DNA of 51,728 nucleotides from Halococcus morrhuae DSM 1307. GTDB taxonomy: Archaea > Halobacteriota > Halobacteria > Halobacteriales > Halococcaceae. The notes under the pieces are model-generated. The model had not been told where the DNA came from. It made no database searches and was given only the letters and a program-made list of their open reading frames with translations. Made by a program: the position numbers and the translations under genes. How positions within the stretch are numbered: the stretch's first letter is position 1; the number at the start of each line of letters is the position of its first letter. Of this stretch, positions 36,129 through 43,821 are shown piece after piece. Where the stretch lies: contig NZ_AOMC01000043.1 in assembly GCF_000336695.1 (NCBI RefSeq), positions 4,956-56,683 of the forward strand, written 5' to 3'.

Positions 36129-37097
36129 CTACGCCCCGTTCGGCGTCGGCAGGTCGATTGCCTCGCCGTCAGCATAGACGGTCGGCTCGCGGAGAATCCC
36201 GTCGAGATGGAGCGGTGCCTGCGTGTCGCCGCCGATGCCGTGGTCGTCGCCGATGGCGATATGAACTGTGCCAGCGGCCTTCTCGTCTAGGAGAACGGAT
36301 CCAACTAGTTCGGTGACGGCGACGTTCGTCCCGATGCCGAGTTCGGCGAGGTTGTAGGCGTCGTCGCCGACCTCCTCGGCACCGCGCTCGACCTGCTCGC
36401 GAACCTCCCGATCCGAGATCTCGGTCACGAAACCGTCCTCGACGGTGAACTCCAGCTCCTCGTCGAGCAGCCCGTGTGGCATCATCGTGCCGTCGACGAC
36501 GTAGGTTCCCGACGCGCTCTCGGGGCTGACGAACACTTCTCCTGCTGGAAGGTTCGACATCGCACCCGCCTCGTGGACGATGCCCGTATCGGCGAGCCAC
36601 TCGCGTTCGCCGGGCTCGAACGTGATGTCCGTGCCTGCGGGCGAGGTGACGCGGATCTCGCTCGCGTCGGCGACCACATCCAGGATCGACTCACAACTGC
36701 CCTCGATGGAGCGATAGTCGGCATCGAGCCCGGTGCGGAACACCTCCTCGGTGATTCCCGGTAGAGTCGCGACGCGCGCGCCGGCCTCGTTGGCCCCCGA
36801 GCGGGCGCGCGTGTGACTCAGGCTCTTCGTCGTCGGGCAGAACACGACGTCCGCCCCGCGCATCGCCGCGGCGACGGGTGCCGGCGGTTCGGTGCCGTGC
36901 TGGTCACCCGGCGGATAGCGCAGCAACACGACGTCGTCGCTCACCGCGCATGCAGCGTCGTACAGCGCCTGCCCGATCGAGAGGCGCTCGTCGTCGGTGA
37001 TCACGGCACAGGATTCGTCGTTCCCGAGCGCGAGACACTGGTCGACGGCCGTCTCGGCGGCGCTGTCGAGCGTCGCGTCGGTGTTCGTCCGGCTCAT
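36129..37097 (-). CDS. M29-like aminopeptidase
   Basis: This 322-residue protein resembles the M29 (aminopeptidase T-like) family. There is an N-terminal nucleotide-free alpha/beta part, then ITSPAG-type [15 protein letters not shown], and [16 protein letters not shown] with a conserved Glu. The C-terminal LAELGIGTN and [16 protein letters not shown] carry the expected His/Asp ligands. Members use two metal ions to release N-terminal residues from peptides. Haloarchaeal copies are shorter than the 400-residue thermophile enzymes, so activity is inferred. The gene is divergent from GAPDH. Confidence 0.75.
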   Translation of the reverse strand: MSRTNTDATLDSAAETAVDQCLALGNDESCAVITDDERLSIGQALYDAACAVSDDVVLLRYPPGDQHGTEPPAPVAAAMRGADVVFCPTTKSLSHTRARSGANEAGARVATLPGITEEVFRTGLDADYRSIEGSCESILDVVADASEIRVTSPAGTDITFEPGEREWLADTGIVHEAGAMSNLPAGEVFVSPESASGTYVVDGTMMPHGLLDEELEFTVEDGFVTEISDREVREQVERGAEEVGDDAYNLAELGIGTNVAVTELVGSVLLDEKAAGTVHIAIGDDHGIGGDTQAPLHLDGILREPTVYADGEAIDLPTPNGA

Positions 37098-37180
37098 AGA
37101 ACCACCGACGGGGCAGCCGTGCCTGAGGCTTTCGGCTGTCGGAGCCGTCCCATCGGGCCATCCGTCGAGCGACAGTAGAA

Positions 37181-37190
37181 ACGATTATCC
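37181..37190 (+). promoter_or_regulatory. TATA-like box of the GAPDH gene
   Basis: ACGATTATCC is centred 27 nt before the ATG at 37213. This supports a leaderless message and excludes the longer frame starting at 36997. Confidence 0.5.
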
Positions 37191-37212
37191 CGGTCGGTCG
37201 AACAGCATTACT

Positions 37213-38226
37213 ATGCTCAGCGTCGGCGTCAACGGCTACGGCACGATCGGCAAACGCGTCGCGGACGCGGTGGTCGCCCAGCCGGACATGGAGCTCGTGG
37301 GAGTGGCAAAGACTCGGCCGAACTACGAGGCCGAACGTGCTGTCGCGAACGGCTACCCGCTCTACGCCGCCATCGAGGAGCGCGCCGAAAAGTTCGACGC
37401 GGCCGACATCGATCTCGCGGGACTGGTCGAAGAACTCGTCGAGGAGGCGGACGTGATGGTCGACGCCACCCCGTCGGGCATCGGCGCGGAGAACAAATCG
37501 CTCTACGAAGAACACGACACGCCCGCGCTCTACCAGGGTGGCGAGGACGCCGATCTCGTGGACACGAGTTTCAACGCCCGCGCGAACTTCGCCGACGCCG
37601 CAGGGGCCGACCGCGTGCGCGTCGTCTCGTGTAACACCACCGGATTATCGCGGCTCGTCGCCCCGCTCGAAGAGGAATACGGCATCGAGAAGGTGCGCGC
37701 AACGCTCGTCCGGCGCGGCGGCGACCCCGCCCAGACCGACCGCGGCCCGATCAACGACATCCTGCCGAACCCGCGGACGATCCCCTCCCATCACGGCCCC
37801 GACGTCCAGACGATCTTCCCCGATCTCGCCATCGACACCTTGGGGCTCAAGGTACCCGCGACCCTGATGCACACCCACTCGATCAACGTCTCCCTGACCG
37901 GGGACGCCACCGCCGACGAGGTTCGTGAGCTGCTTGAATCCCAGACCAGGACGTTCGTCATCCCCGAACACCTCGACATCGACGGGGCGGGCAAACTGAA
38001 GGAGTTCGCGCTCGACGCCGGCCGCCCGCGCGGCGATCTCTGGGAGAACTGCATCTGGGGCGAGTCGATCTCCGTCGAGGGCGACGATCTCTATCTGTTC
38101 CAGGCGATCCACCAGGAATCCGATGTCGTCCCCGAGAACGTCGACGCCATCCGCGCGGTGGCCGAGACGGCCGACGCCGACGAAAGCATCGAGACGACGA
38201 ACGACGCCCTCGACATGGGCCTCTGA
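37213..38226 (+). CDS. gap: archaeal type II glyceraldehyde-3-phosphate dehydrogenase
   Basis: This 337-residue enzyme interconverts glyceraldehyde-3-phosphate and 1,3-bisphosphoglycerate, and the archaeal form usually serves gluconeogenesis. The Rossmann motif [17 protein letters not shown] is at residues 4-20. The catalytic Cys lies in [13 protein letters not shown] near 141, and the sugar-phosphate site in [20 protein letters not shown]. The start at 37213 ([10 protein letters not shown]) is fixed by the family and the TATA-like box. Confidence 0.95.
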   Translation: MLSVGVNGYGTIGKRVADAVVAQPDMELVGVAKTRPNYEAERAVANGYPLYAAIEERAEKFDAADIDLAGLVEELVEEADVMVDATPSGIGAENKSLYEEHDTPALYQGGEDADLVDTSFNARANFADAAGADRVRVVSCNTTGLSRLVAPLEEEYGIEKVRATLVRRGGDPAQTDRGPINDILPNPRTIPSHHGPDVQTIFPDLAIDTLGLKVPATLMHTHSINVSLTGDATADEVRELLESQTRTFVIPEHLDIDGAGKLKEFALDAGRPRGDLWENCIWGESISVEGDDLYLFQAIHQESDVVPENVDAIRAVAETADADESIETTNDALDMGL

Positions 38227-38314
38227 AGCCCCGCGAACACGAGTCGCGCGATCACCGAATCACAGTTCGGATCGACCATCTCACGGCCGATCGCAATCGT
38301 TCCCCTGACGCGAA

Positions 38315-38324
38315 CCCTTTTGTC
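38315..38324 (+). promoter_or_regulatory. TATA-like box of hsp20
   Basis: CCCTTTTGTC is centred 27 nt before the ATG at 38347 and only 21 nt before the ATG at 38341. The former is therefore the better start for a leaderless message. Confidence 0.45.
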
Positions 38325-38346
38325 CCGTCCGCACCAACCGATGGTC

Positions 38347-38727
38347 ATGCAACCGGGCGACCGTGACGACCGCGATCCCTTCGACGACATCTTCGACGAA
38401 ATCGAACGGATGATGAACGGCATGATGAACGGCAACGTCGATATCCGAACCGAGGGTATGGGCACCGACGCCCACATCGACATCCAGGAGGACGGCGAAC
38501 TCGTGCGCGTGATCGCCGACATGCCGGGCGTCGCCAAGGAGGCCATCGATCTCACCTGCGACGGTCGCCACGTCACCATCGAGGCCGCGAGCAACCGCCG
38601 CGAGTTCGACGAACGCGTCTCATTGCCGGTCCGTGTCGACGAGCAGTCCGCGAACGCCTCCTACAACAACGGCGTCCTCGAAGTCGTCTTCGAGCGCGCC
38701 GACACCTCCGCCGACATCGATCTGTAG
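38347..38727 (+). CDS. hsp20: Hsp20/alpha-crystallin small heat-shock protein
   Basis: This 126-residue protein has a Met/Asp-rich N-terminus (DDIFDEIERMMNGMMNG) and then an alpha-crystallin domain: VRVIADMPGVAKEAIDL, RREFDERVSLPVRVDEQ and the signature YNNGVLEVVFER near the end. It lacks a clear IxI motif at the C-terminus. It would hold unfolding proteins in an ATP-independent way. ATG 38341 would add two residues. A T5 tract at 38732 just past the stop may end the transcript. Confidence 0.88.
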   Translation: MQPGDRDDRDPFDDIFDEIERMMNGMMNGNVDIRTEGMGTDAHIDIQEDGELVRVIADMPGVAKEAIDLTCDGRHVTIEAASNRREFDERVSLPVRVDEQSANASYNNGVLEVVFERADTSADIDL

Positions 38728-39046
38728 TACCTTTTTACTTCGTCGGGTTCGCGCGAAGCGCGAACCACTCCTCGCAAAAATCTACGCTAAAAACTCCCCG
38801 CTCGTTCGCTGCGCTCACTCGCGGTGAACCGCGCTCACATTCGTTCACGCGGACAGGACCACTCTCCACAACTGCCCTCCGCACAGCACCGCCGAAGCCC
38901 TCAACCGCTTCGCGGTCTCGCCCTTCATCCGCCAGGAGAGCAAGCTCTCCTGAGCCTGCGGTCGCAGAGCGACCGCAGACGCCAGGACAACACCGCTACC
39001 GCCACCGCACCGCGGCCGCGGGCCGCCACAGCCGGCCGCACCGCGA
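38728..39046. repeat. gene-free spacer with mosaic repeat blocks
   Basis: No gene is seen. Block 38822-38854 equals 179-211 except for one base. Blocks 38881-38903 and 38918-38936 recur inverted in 13021-13043 and 12980-12998. Upstream, CTCGCAAAAATCTACGCT (38771-38788) is a degenerate relative of the 131-156 block. Confidence 0.75.
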
Positions 39047-39910
39047 TCACACCTGCGCTTCGATCAGAGCAGCTAATTCGTCGTAGAACCCAGGTTCGTA
39101 CTTCGTTTCGTCGTCGATCGTCGGGCGCGCGTTGGTCTCGGAAACCACTACGCGATCATCGGTGACGAGCAGATCGACGCCGAGCCACGGGATATCGAGC
39201 AGTCGTGCGGTGCGCTCGGCGATCCCCCGAAGGTTTTCGGGGAGGTCGACACCCGTGGCCTCGGCCCCCCGGTGGACGTTGTGTTTCCAGTCACCCGCGG
39301 CGCGGGCTGCGTCAGGAAGTCGGCGTTCGACCGCGCCCGCGTAGCGACCGTCGATGCACATCGCGCGGTAGTCAGTCGCGTCCTCGATATATTCCTGGAC
39401 CAGAAACGAACGGTCGCCGGTCGCCGGGTTGCGGTGGATGAGTCCGAGATAGTCCGCCACGCCGAGAAACGAATCGCGATCGGTGATCTTCACCACGCCT
39501 GTCCCCCGCGTCGTCGAGTTCGGTTTCACGACGAGCGGCGGATCGAACCGGGAGAACACCGCCACGAGCTCGGCCTCGTCGACGGGGTTCGAGATCAGCG
39601 TCGTCCGCGGAACAGGGAGTCCCGCGCGCGCGAGGCGGGCGATGACCCCGGCCTTGTTCCGCGAGGTCAAGATCGCGTCGCGGTCGTTGACCCACGGCAC
39701 GTCGAGCAGTGCGTCGGCGACGCCACCCTCCATGAGACGCGACGGATGGACAAAGCCGACGTCGAAGCCCGCCCACTCGTCTCCGGGGTCAGTGAGCGAG
39801 ACGGTTCGCTCCTCGGTTGCGACGTGGCGAACCTCTATGCCGCGCTCGGCGAGCGGGTCGGCCATCCGTCCGAAGGTCTCCTTTCTGGTGGCGACGGCGA
39901 GAGTGAGCAT
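39047..39910 (-). CDS. RimK-type ATP-grasp ligase
   Basis: This 287-residue ATP-grasp protein has LTSRNKAGVIARLARAGLPV (residues 81-100) before the grasp domain, and PLVVKPNSTTRGTGVVKI as the nucleotide-binding loop. LVQEYIEDATDYRAMCIDG follows, and WLGVDLLVTDDRVVVSETNA holds the Mg2+ ligands. Relatives join amino acids to a carboxylate (glutamate to S6 or lysine to LysW), or make small-molecule amides; the substrate is not evident here. It stands alone, 29 nt downstream of the ribosomal L10e gene on the same strand, and so may be its operon partner. Confidence 0.85.
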   Translation of the reverse strand: MLTLAVATRKETFGRMADPLAERGIEVRHVATEERTVSLTDPGDEWAGFDVGFVHPSRLMEGGVADALLDVPWVNDRDAILTSRNKAGVIARLARAGLPVPRTTLISNPVDEAELVAVFSRFDPPLVVKPNSTTRGTGVVKITDRDSFLGVADYLGLIHRNPATGDRSFLVQEYIEDATDYRAMCIDGRYAGAVERRLPDAARAAGDWKHNVHRGAEATGVDLPENLRGIAERTARLLDIPWLGVDLLVTDDRVVVSETNARPTIDDETKYEPGFYDELAALIEAQV

Positions 39911-39939
39911 GGGACGTCGAAAACAGCCGCAGAGAGGCT

Positions 39940-40470
39940 TTATCTGACGAGCAGCTCGGCACCGCGCTCGACGGTGATGTCGCAGGGCGAGCCGAGCTTG
40001 TTGTACGCACGCCGGAACGCCTCTTTGGCCACGTCGGCCTGATCGACGTCACACCAGATGGTGAAGATGCGCTCGTTGGCACCGACGCGGGCAGCGGTGC
40101 CCACGGGTTTGCCGAACGCCTGACGCATCCCGTCCGAAACGCGGTCCGCGCCCGCACCGGTCGCCTGTTTGTTCTCCCGAAGCACGTGGTGGGGGAACTT
40201 CCGGAGGATCATCTTGTAGTTTCCCTCGCCGAGGTTCTTCAGGAGATAGCGGTTCGCCGAGAGCCGCGAGGATTCGAGCGCGCCGTGGCGGAGCTGGATC
40301 TCCTCCTCAACCGAGAGGCTGATCTGGACCGGGAACTCCTCGGGGTCGGCGCGAACGTCACCCATCTTGTGCTGGGCGATCTTCGAACCGGGAATGCCGG
40401 TGATGTACTCCTTGCGGGTGTATGCGGGTTTGGAGATCTCCCGATACATCGAGGCGGGTTTGTCGGCCAT
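39940..40470 (-). CDS. rpl10e: 50S ribosomal protein L10e (uL16)
   Basis: This 176-residue large-subunit protein lies near the tRNA-accommodation path. It shows the archaeal/eukaryotic L10e N-terminus [19 protein letters not shown], followed by the loop [23 protein letters not shown] (quoted in part: [18 protein letters not shown]) and [16 protein letters not shown]. All conserved parts are present. Confidence 0.96.
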   Translation of the reverse strand: MADKPASMYREISKPAYTRKEYITGIPGSKIAQHKMGDVRADPEEFPVQISLSVEEEIQLRHGALESSRLSANRYLLKNLGEGNYKMILRKFPHHVLRENKQATGAGADRVSDGMRQAFGKPVGTAARVGANERIFTIWCDVDQADVAKEAFRRAYNKLGSPCDITVERGAELLVR

Positions 40471-40571
40471 GGGAATCGGAGGCCGAGGGCGCGAATAAAC
40501 CCTTCGAAGCCACCGTAACGGGCGGGAAACACCCGCGACGGGGCTTTATTCGTCGAGACCCTACCCGCTAC

Positions 40572-41567
40572 GTGAACCAACTCGTCGACGGGGAGTGGCG
40601 GACCGACGTCTACGAAACGACGAACGACGACGGCGAATTCGACAGAGAGGAGACCAGTTTCAGGAACTGGGTGAAAGCCGATCCCGACGCGGAGTTCCCG
40701 GCCGAGGCGGGGCGCTACCACCTCTACGTCTCCTATGCCTGCCCGTGGGCACATCGGACGCTCGTGACGCGGGCGCTACGCGGTCTCGACGATGTCATCT
40801 CTGTCGACATCGTCGATCCCTACCGCGCCGAGGACGGCTGGCAGTTCACGCCCACGCGCGAGGGCGCGACGACCGACTCGCAGAACGATTTCGACTATCT
40901 CCGTGAGACCTACGTCGCGGCCGATCCCGACTTCACGGGACGGGTAACGGTGCCCGTGCTCTGGGACACGGAGAAAGAGACCATCGTCAACAACGAATCC
41001 GAAGAGATCATGCGGATGCTCAACCCGGCCTTCGCGGAGTTCGGCAACGACGTGACGCTCTATCCCGAGGGGCGTCGAGAGGAGATCGACGAGACCATCG
41101 ACGCCATCTACGACCCGATCAACAACGGCGTCTATCGCGCGGGCTTCGCCGACACCCAGGAGGCCTACGAGAACGCCGTCGGCGATCTCTTCGACGCACT
41201 CGACCACTGGGAGGGAGTACTCGCCGATCAGCGCTATCTCTGTGGTGACGTTCTCACCGAAGCCGACGTTGCCATGTTCACGACGCTCATCAGGTTCGAC
41301 GACGTCTACCACACCCATTTCAAGTGCAACGTCCGGAAGATCGCCGAATATCCGAATCTCTGGAACTACCTGAAGGAGCTCTACCAACTCCCTGGCGTGG
41401 CCGACACGGTGTGGATGGACCACATCAGGGAACACTACTACGAGACCCACACCGACGTCAACCCGAAAGGCATTGTCGCCGTCGGGCCCGATCACGATTT
41501 CGACGCCGAGCACGACCGTGATCGGCTGGCCGGCGGGCCGCCAACCGATCTGTTTGCTGCTATTTAG
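40572..41567 (+). CDS. glutathionyl-hydroquinone reductase-like (Xi-class GST) protein
   Basis: This 331-residue protein has an N-terminal thioredoxin-like domain with the catalytic Cys in YVSYACPWAHRTLVTRALRG (near residue 55), VPVLWDTEKETIVNNESEEI, and a helical C-domain with YLCGDVLTEADVAMFTTL. Xi-class members reduce glutathionyl-quinones. Haloarchaea use gamma-glutamylcysteine instead of glutathione, so that is the likelier thiol (inference). A GTG start is used; the box CTTTATT centred 25 nt upstream supports it and the frame upstream has no conserved sequence. Confidence 0.88.
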   Translation: MNQLVDGEWRTDVYETTNDDGEFDREETSFRNWVKADPDAEFPAEAGRYHLYVSYACPWAHRTLVTRALRGLDDVISVDIVDPYRAEDGWQFTPTREGATTDSQNDFDYLRETYVAADPDFTGRVTVPVLWDTEKETIVNNESEEIMRMLNPAFAEFGNDVTLYPEGRREEIDETIDAIYDPINNGVYRAGFADTQEAYENAVGDLFDALDHWEGVLADQRYLCGDVLTEADVAMFTTLIRFDDVYHTHFKCNVRKIAEYPNLWNYLKELYQLPGVADTVWMDHIREHYYETHTDVNPKGIVAVGPDHDFDAEHDRDRLAGGPPTDLFAAI

Positions 41568-41651
41568 ATAAATCTGAAGACTGGTGTAAATAACAACTAT
41601 CCTATATCTGGAGGCTGAGCCGTTACTGGTAGACGGCCCGGTTGCGTCCTG

Positions 41652-42011
41652 TTATTCTTCGAGTACGACCCGCTCAATGGCGATATCGTCGAACGCTTGG
41701 TCGCTCGACAGAATCGCGTCGCCCGCAAGCGCCGCGTGAAACGCATCGAACGTGTTCAGGCCGTCGTCGATGTACTCCGAGGCCTGAAAGACGATGTCCG
41801 TGTCAACGGTCGTCTCGGCCAGCTCGAAGATCGCAAGGGTGGCCTGTTCGCGGTCGAAACCGTATCGCTCCTCGATAAGGAACAGTTCCACGAAGGTCAC
41901 GAGAGAGACTTCGGGGTCACCGTCGTGCATTTCGAGGTACTGTTCGGCGCGCTCGGCCAGCCAGTCGTCGTCCTTCAGCAGGGCGAGCCAGAAATCGACG
42001 TCAGCGTACAT
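41652..42011 (-). CDS. vapC: PIN-domain toxin, VapC-like
   Basis: This 119-residue putative ribonuclease has acidic residues of the PIN active site in MYADVDFWLALLKDDDW (residues 1-17), VSLVTFVELFLIEERYG (Glu near 42) and FDAFHAALAGDAILSSDQAFD (quoted in part: FDAFHAALAGDAILSSDQ). It would cleave RNA when free of antitoxin. Its ATG lies inside the antitoxin gene (11-nt overlap), so it is made from the same message. Confidence 0.88.
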   Translation of the reverse strand: MYADVDFWLALLKDDDWLAERAEQYLEMHDGDPEVSLVTFVELFLIEERYGFDREQATLAIFELAETTVDTDIVFQASEYIDDGLNTFDAFHAALAGDAILSSDQAFDDIAIERVVLEE

Positions 42012-42252
42012 TCTCACCCGCCTGCTCCTGTGCCTCGTCGAGGCCTTCTGCACGCAGTTCGTCCATCGCCGCCTGTTTGAACGCCTCGCTTGCCGCCCCG
42101 CGGAGCGCGGCCACGGGATCGTCCGGCCGCGGCAGGAGTTTGATCCCGTCACGGAGTTCGACAAGTCGATAGCGTTCGCCGAACCGTTCGCGGAGCTCCT
42201 TCGGGATGGTGATGCGCCCGCGTTCGTCGGTCGCCACCTCACTCGTTCCCAT
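42001..42252 (-). CDS. vapB: AbrB-type antitoxin, VapB-like
   Basis: This 83-residue protein shows the swapped-hairpin AbrB DNA-binding motif VATDERGRITIPKELRERFG (residues 6-25). The acidic helical C-terminus (DELRAEGLDEAQEQ) is expected to plug the VapC active site. It is the first gene of the pair and probably represses the operon. It lies 147 bp from the duplicated tRNA-Phe end. Confidence 0.88.
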   Translation of the reverse strand: MGTSEVATDERGRITIPKELRERFGERYRLVELRDGIKLLPRPDDPVAALRGAASEAFKQAAMDELRAEGLDEAQEQAGENVR

Positions 42253-42398
42253 ACAGATACAAGAAGTGGGAAACCTATGAATATATCCCCGCTCAACCGC
42301 GCTGGCCGGTTCACTTGAGCAGCGGCCGAATCAAAAATTCTCGAATGTGAACTGGAGCAAGACGGTCCTGCTCGTTCGCGTCGCTCACGGTCTCGAAG

Positions 42399-42422
42399 TA
42401 TGCCGCCTCCCGGATTTGAACC
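42399..42422 (-). repeat. second copy of the tRNA-Phe 3' end (att-like)
   Basis: Twenty-four bases are identical to 42509-42532, covering the 3' 22 nt of tRNA-Phe (part of the T loop and the 3' acceptor strand) plus two flanking bases. The copies lie in direct orientation, 110 bp apart, on the side to which tRNA-targeting integrases add DNA. No integrase is present between them. Read as an attachment-site remnant; not a full tRNA. Confidence 0.6.
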
Positions 42423-42510
42423 ACGGTCGTTCCGGTCACATCACTCTCTGATTCAAATCACGGTCGGCGTCGTTTCTTCGGCCACTCACTCCGTTCGTCG
42501 CCGCAGAATA

Positions 42511-42584
42511 TGCCGCCTCCCGGATTTGAACCGGGGACAGCTCGATCTTCAGTCGAGTGCTCTCCCAGTCTGAGCTAAGGCGGC
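42511..42584 (-). tRNA. tRNA-Phe (anticodon GAA)
   Basis: This is a 74-nt cloverleaf with acceptor GCCGCCT pairing GGGCGGC-type AGGCGGC, and discriminator A. The anticodon loop CTGAAGA gives GAA. The T arm is CCCGG-TTCAAAT-CCGGG. No CCA is encoded. Confidence 0.95.
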
Positions 42585-42632
42585 TCACTCCGATCGATGT
42601 CGACCGAACGAAAAAGGATTTCGAAAGGCGGC

Positions 42633-42758
42633 TCAGTGGACGAACAGATCCGCCACGTCGAACTCGGTCCCACAGTCGGTGCAGACGTAGCCGAGTCCGT
42701 CCTGGGTCTGCACGTGACCGCCGCATTCGGGACACGTCGAGCCGGATATCATCACCAT
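42633..42758 (-). CDS. 41-residue zinc-finger micro-protein
   Basis: This short frame begins MVMISGSTCPECGG and carries two CPxCG-type knuckles, CPECGGH and CTDCGTEFD, spaced 14 residues apart. It ends DVADLFVH. It belongs to the CPxCG micro-protein type common in haloarchaea, some of which affect growth or swarming in Haloferax. The exact start (42758 or 42752) is open. It lies between tRNA-Phe and a tiny plus-strand gene. Confidence 0.75.
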   Translation of the reverse strand: MVMISGSTCPECGGHVQTQDGLGYVCTDCGTEFDVADLFVH

Positions 42759-42840
42759 TATTTCGCCACGGCGGGCAAAGCCACTTTCGCTCGGCGAACG
42801 TCGCCCGACCGGTTTTTGCGCTCCAGCGACAACTCACACC

Positions 42841-42930
42841 ATGACGACTGGACAGACGATGGCGGTGCTCTTCGGGCTCGTAATGGTGATGTTCACGGCG
42901 GGGTTCGTGATCGTCATCCTCCTCGGTTGA
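42841..42930 (+). CDS. 29-residue single-helix membrane peptide
   Basis: The frame begins MTTGQTMAVLFGLVMVMFTA and ends FVIVILLG followed by TGA. It is one uninterrupted transmembrane helix with a very short polar N-terminus. It is divergent from the zinc-finger micro-gene. No family is known to me. Support is the codon usage and the clean hydrophobic pattern, so confidence is moderate. Confidence 0.5.
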   Translation: MTTGQTMAVLFGLVMVMFTAGFVIVILLG

Positions 42931-42952
42931 TCGACGAAACCACACAGATCCG

Positions 42953-42977
42953 ATGGGCTCGGGCGGAGTCGAACCAC
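42953..42977 (-). repeat. second copy of the tRNA-Val 3' end (att-like)
   Basis: Twenty-five bases are identical to 43070-43094, the 3' 24 nt of tRNA-Val plus one flanking base. The copy is in direct orientation, 117 bp away, on the 3' side of the tRNA. The arrangement mirrors that at tRNA-Phe, though the DNA between the copies differs. Confidence 0.6.
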
Positions 42978-43070
42978 GCGAACGTCGCTCGCTCCGCTCG
43001 CTCGTTCTCTCCTTCGAACCGCCCTCGCGTGATACGGACGCGGCTCGCGTCCGCTCGCCGCGGTCCGGTA

Positions 43071-43144
43071 TGGGCTCGGGCGGAGTCGAACCACCGATCT
43101 CGGCCTTGTAAAGGCCGCGTCATAACCAACTAGACCACGAGCCC
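43071..43144 (-). tRNA. tRNA-Val (anticodon TAC)
   Basis: This is a 74-nt cloverleaf. The acceptor GGGCTCG pairs CGAGCCC perfectly and the discriminator is A. The anticodon stem CGGCC/GGCCG encloses loop TTTACAA, anticodon TAC. The T loop is TTCGACT. No CCA is encoded. Confidence 0.95.
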
Positions 43145-43224
43145 TCATCGGGGGAACTGCCGCACGTCGAATAACCCTTTCTCTCCGTCGGAACGTTTAG
43201 GCCTCCGCTCGTCAATCTCCATCC

Positions 43225-43734
43225 GTGAACCGCGGACGCGTTCTCAACGTCCTGTTCGCGCTGGCCGTCGTCGCGCTGGCCCTGACGACGGCCGTCGCCA
43301 CCGGCGTCGTGCCGCCGCCAGCGACGCTGTTCGACGCCGGCGAATACGATCACGCGGAGATCACGATCACGAACAACTGCTCGCAGGAGTTGGGGACGGT
43401 CGACGTGCGCATCGCCGACTCGCGCCAGCAGAAGATCGTCGGCCTCTCCGAAACGCCGACCCTCCGGAACGGTTCGGGCATGCTCTTCCCATACGATGAC
43501 TCGGGCGACCACACCTACGTGATGCGCGGGATGGACTACCCGCTCGACATCGTGTTCGTCGGGGGCGACGGGCGGATCAACGCCATCGAGAGCGCGCCCG
43601 CACCCGGACCGAACCAGGACGGTAACGACATCCAGCGCACCGGCACGGGGAAATACGTCCTCGAAGTGCCTCGTGGCTGGATGGAAAGTCATGGGATCGA
43701 CATCGGCCATCGCGTGACGATCGATCGTTCGTGA
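43225..43734 (+). CDS. DUF192 family exported protein
   Basis: This 169-residue protein has an N-terminal hydrophobic segment (residues 8-26) that is a signal or anchor. The DUF192 domain follows: VRIADSRQQKIVGLSETPTL, GMLFPYDDSGDHTYVMRGM, YPLDIVFVGGDGRI and YVLEVPRGWMESHGIDIG. The biochemical role of DUF192 is unknown. A GTG start is used. The box CGTTTAGG (43194-43201) is centred 27 nt upstream and supports it. Confidence 0.88.
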   Translation: MNRGRVLNVLFALAVVALALTTAVATGVVPPPATLFDAGEYDHAEITITNNCSQELGTVDVRIADSRQQKIVGLSETPTLRNGSGMLFPYDDSGDHTYVMRGMDYPLDIVFVGGDGRINAIESAPAPGPNQDGNDIQRTGTGKYVLEVPRGWMESHGIDIGHRVTIDRS

Positions 43735-43790
43735 GCCAACGGCGATGCCCGAGTTCGAGGGTATGGAACTGTTTCACAGGCCCGAGAAGC

Positions 43791-43800
43791 CTTTTAGGTG
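43791..43800 (+). promoter_or_regulatory. TATA-like box of the ABC exporter gene
   Basis: CTTTTAGGTG is centred 27 nt before the ATG at 43822. It fixes that start over the longer reading from 43798, whose first codon would lie inside the box. Confidence 0.55.
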
Positions 43801-43821
43801 CGCATCCGCTTTATTGGTTCA

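Noticed and set aside
42399-42422. Second tRNA-Phe gene
   Set aside because: Only the last 22 nt are present; no 5' acceptor strand, D arm or anticodon arm can be found upstream.
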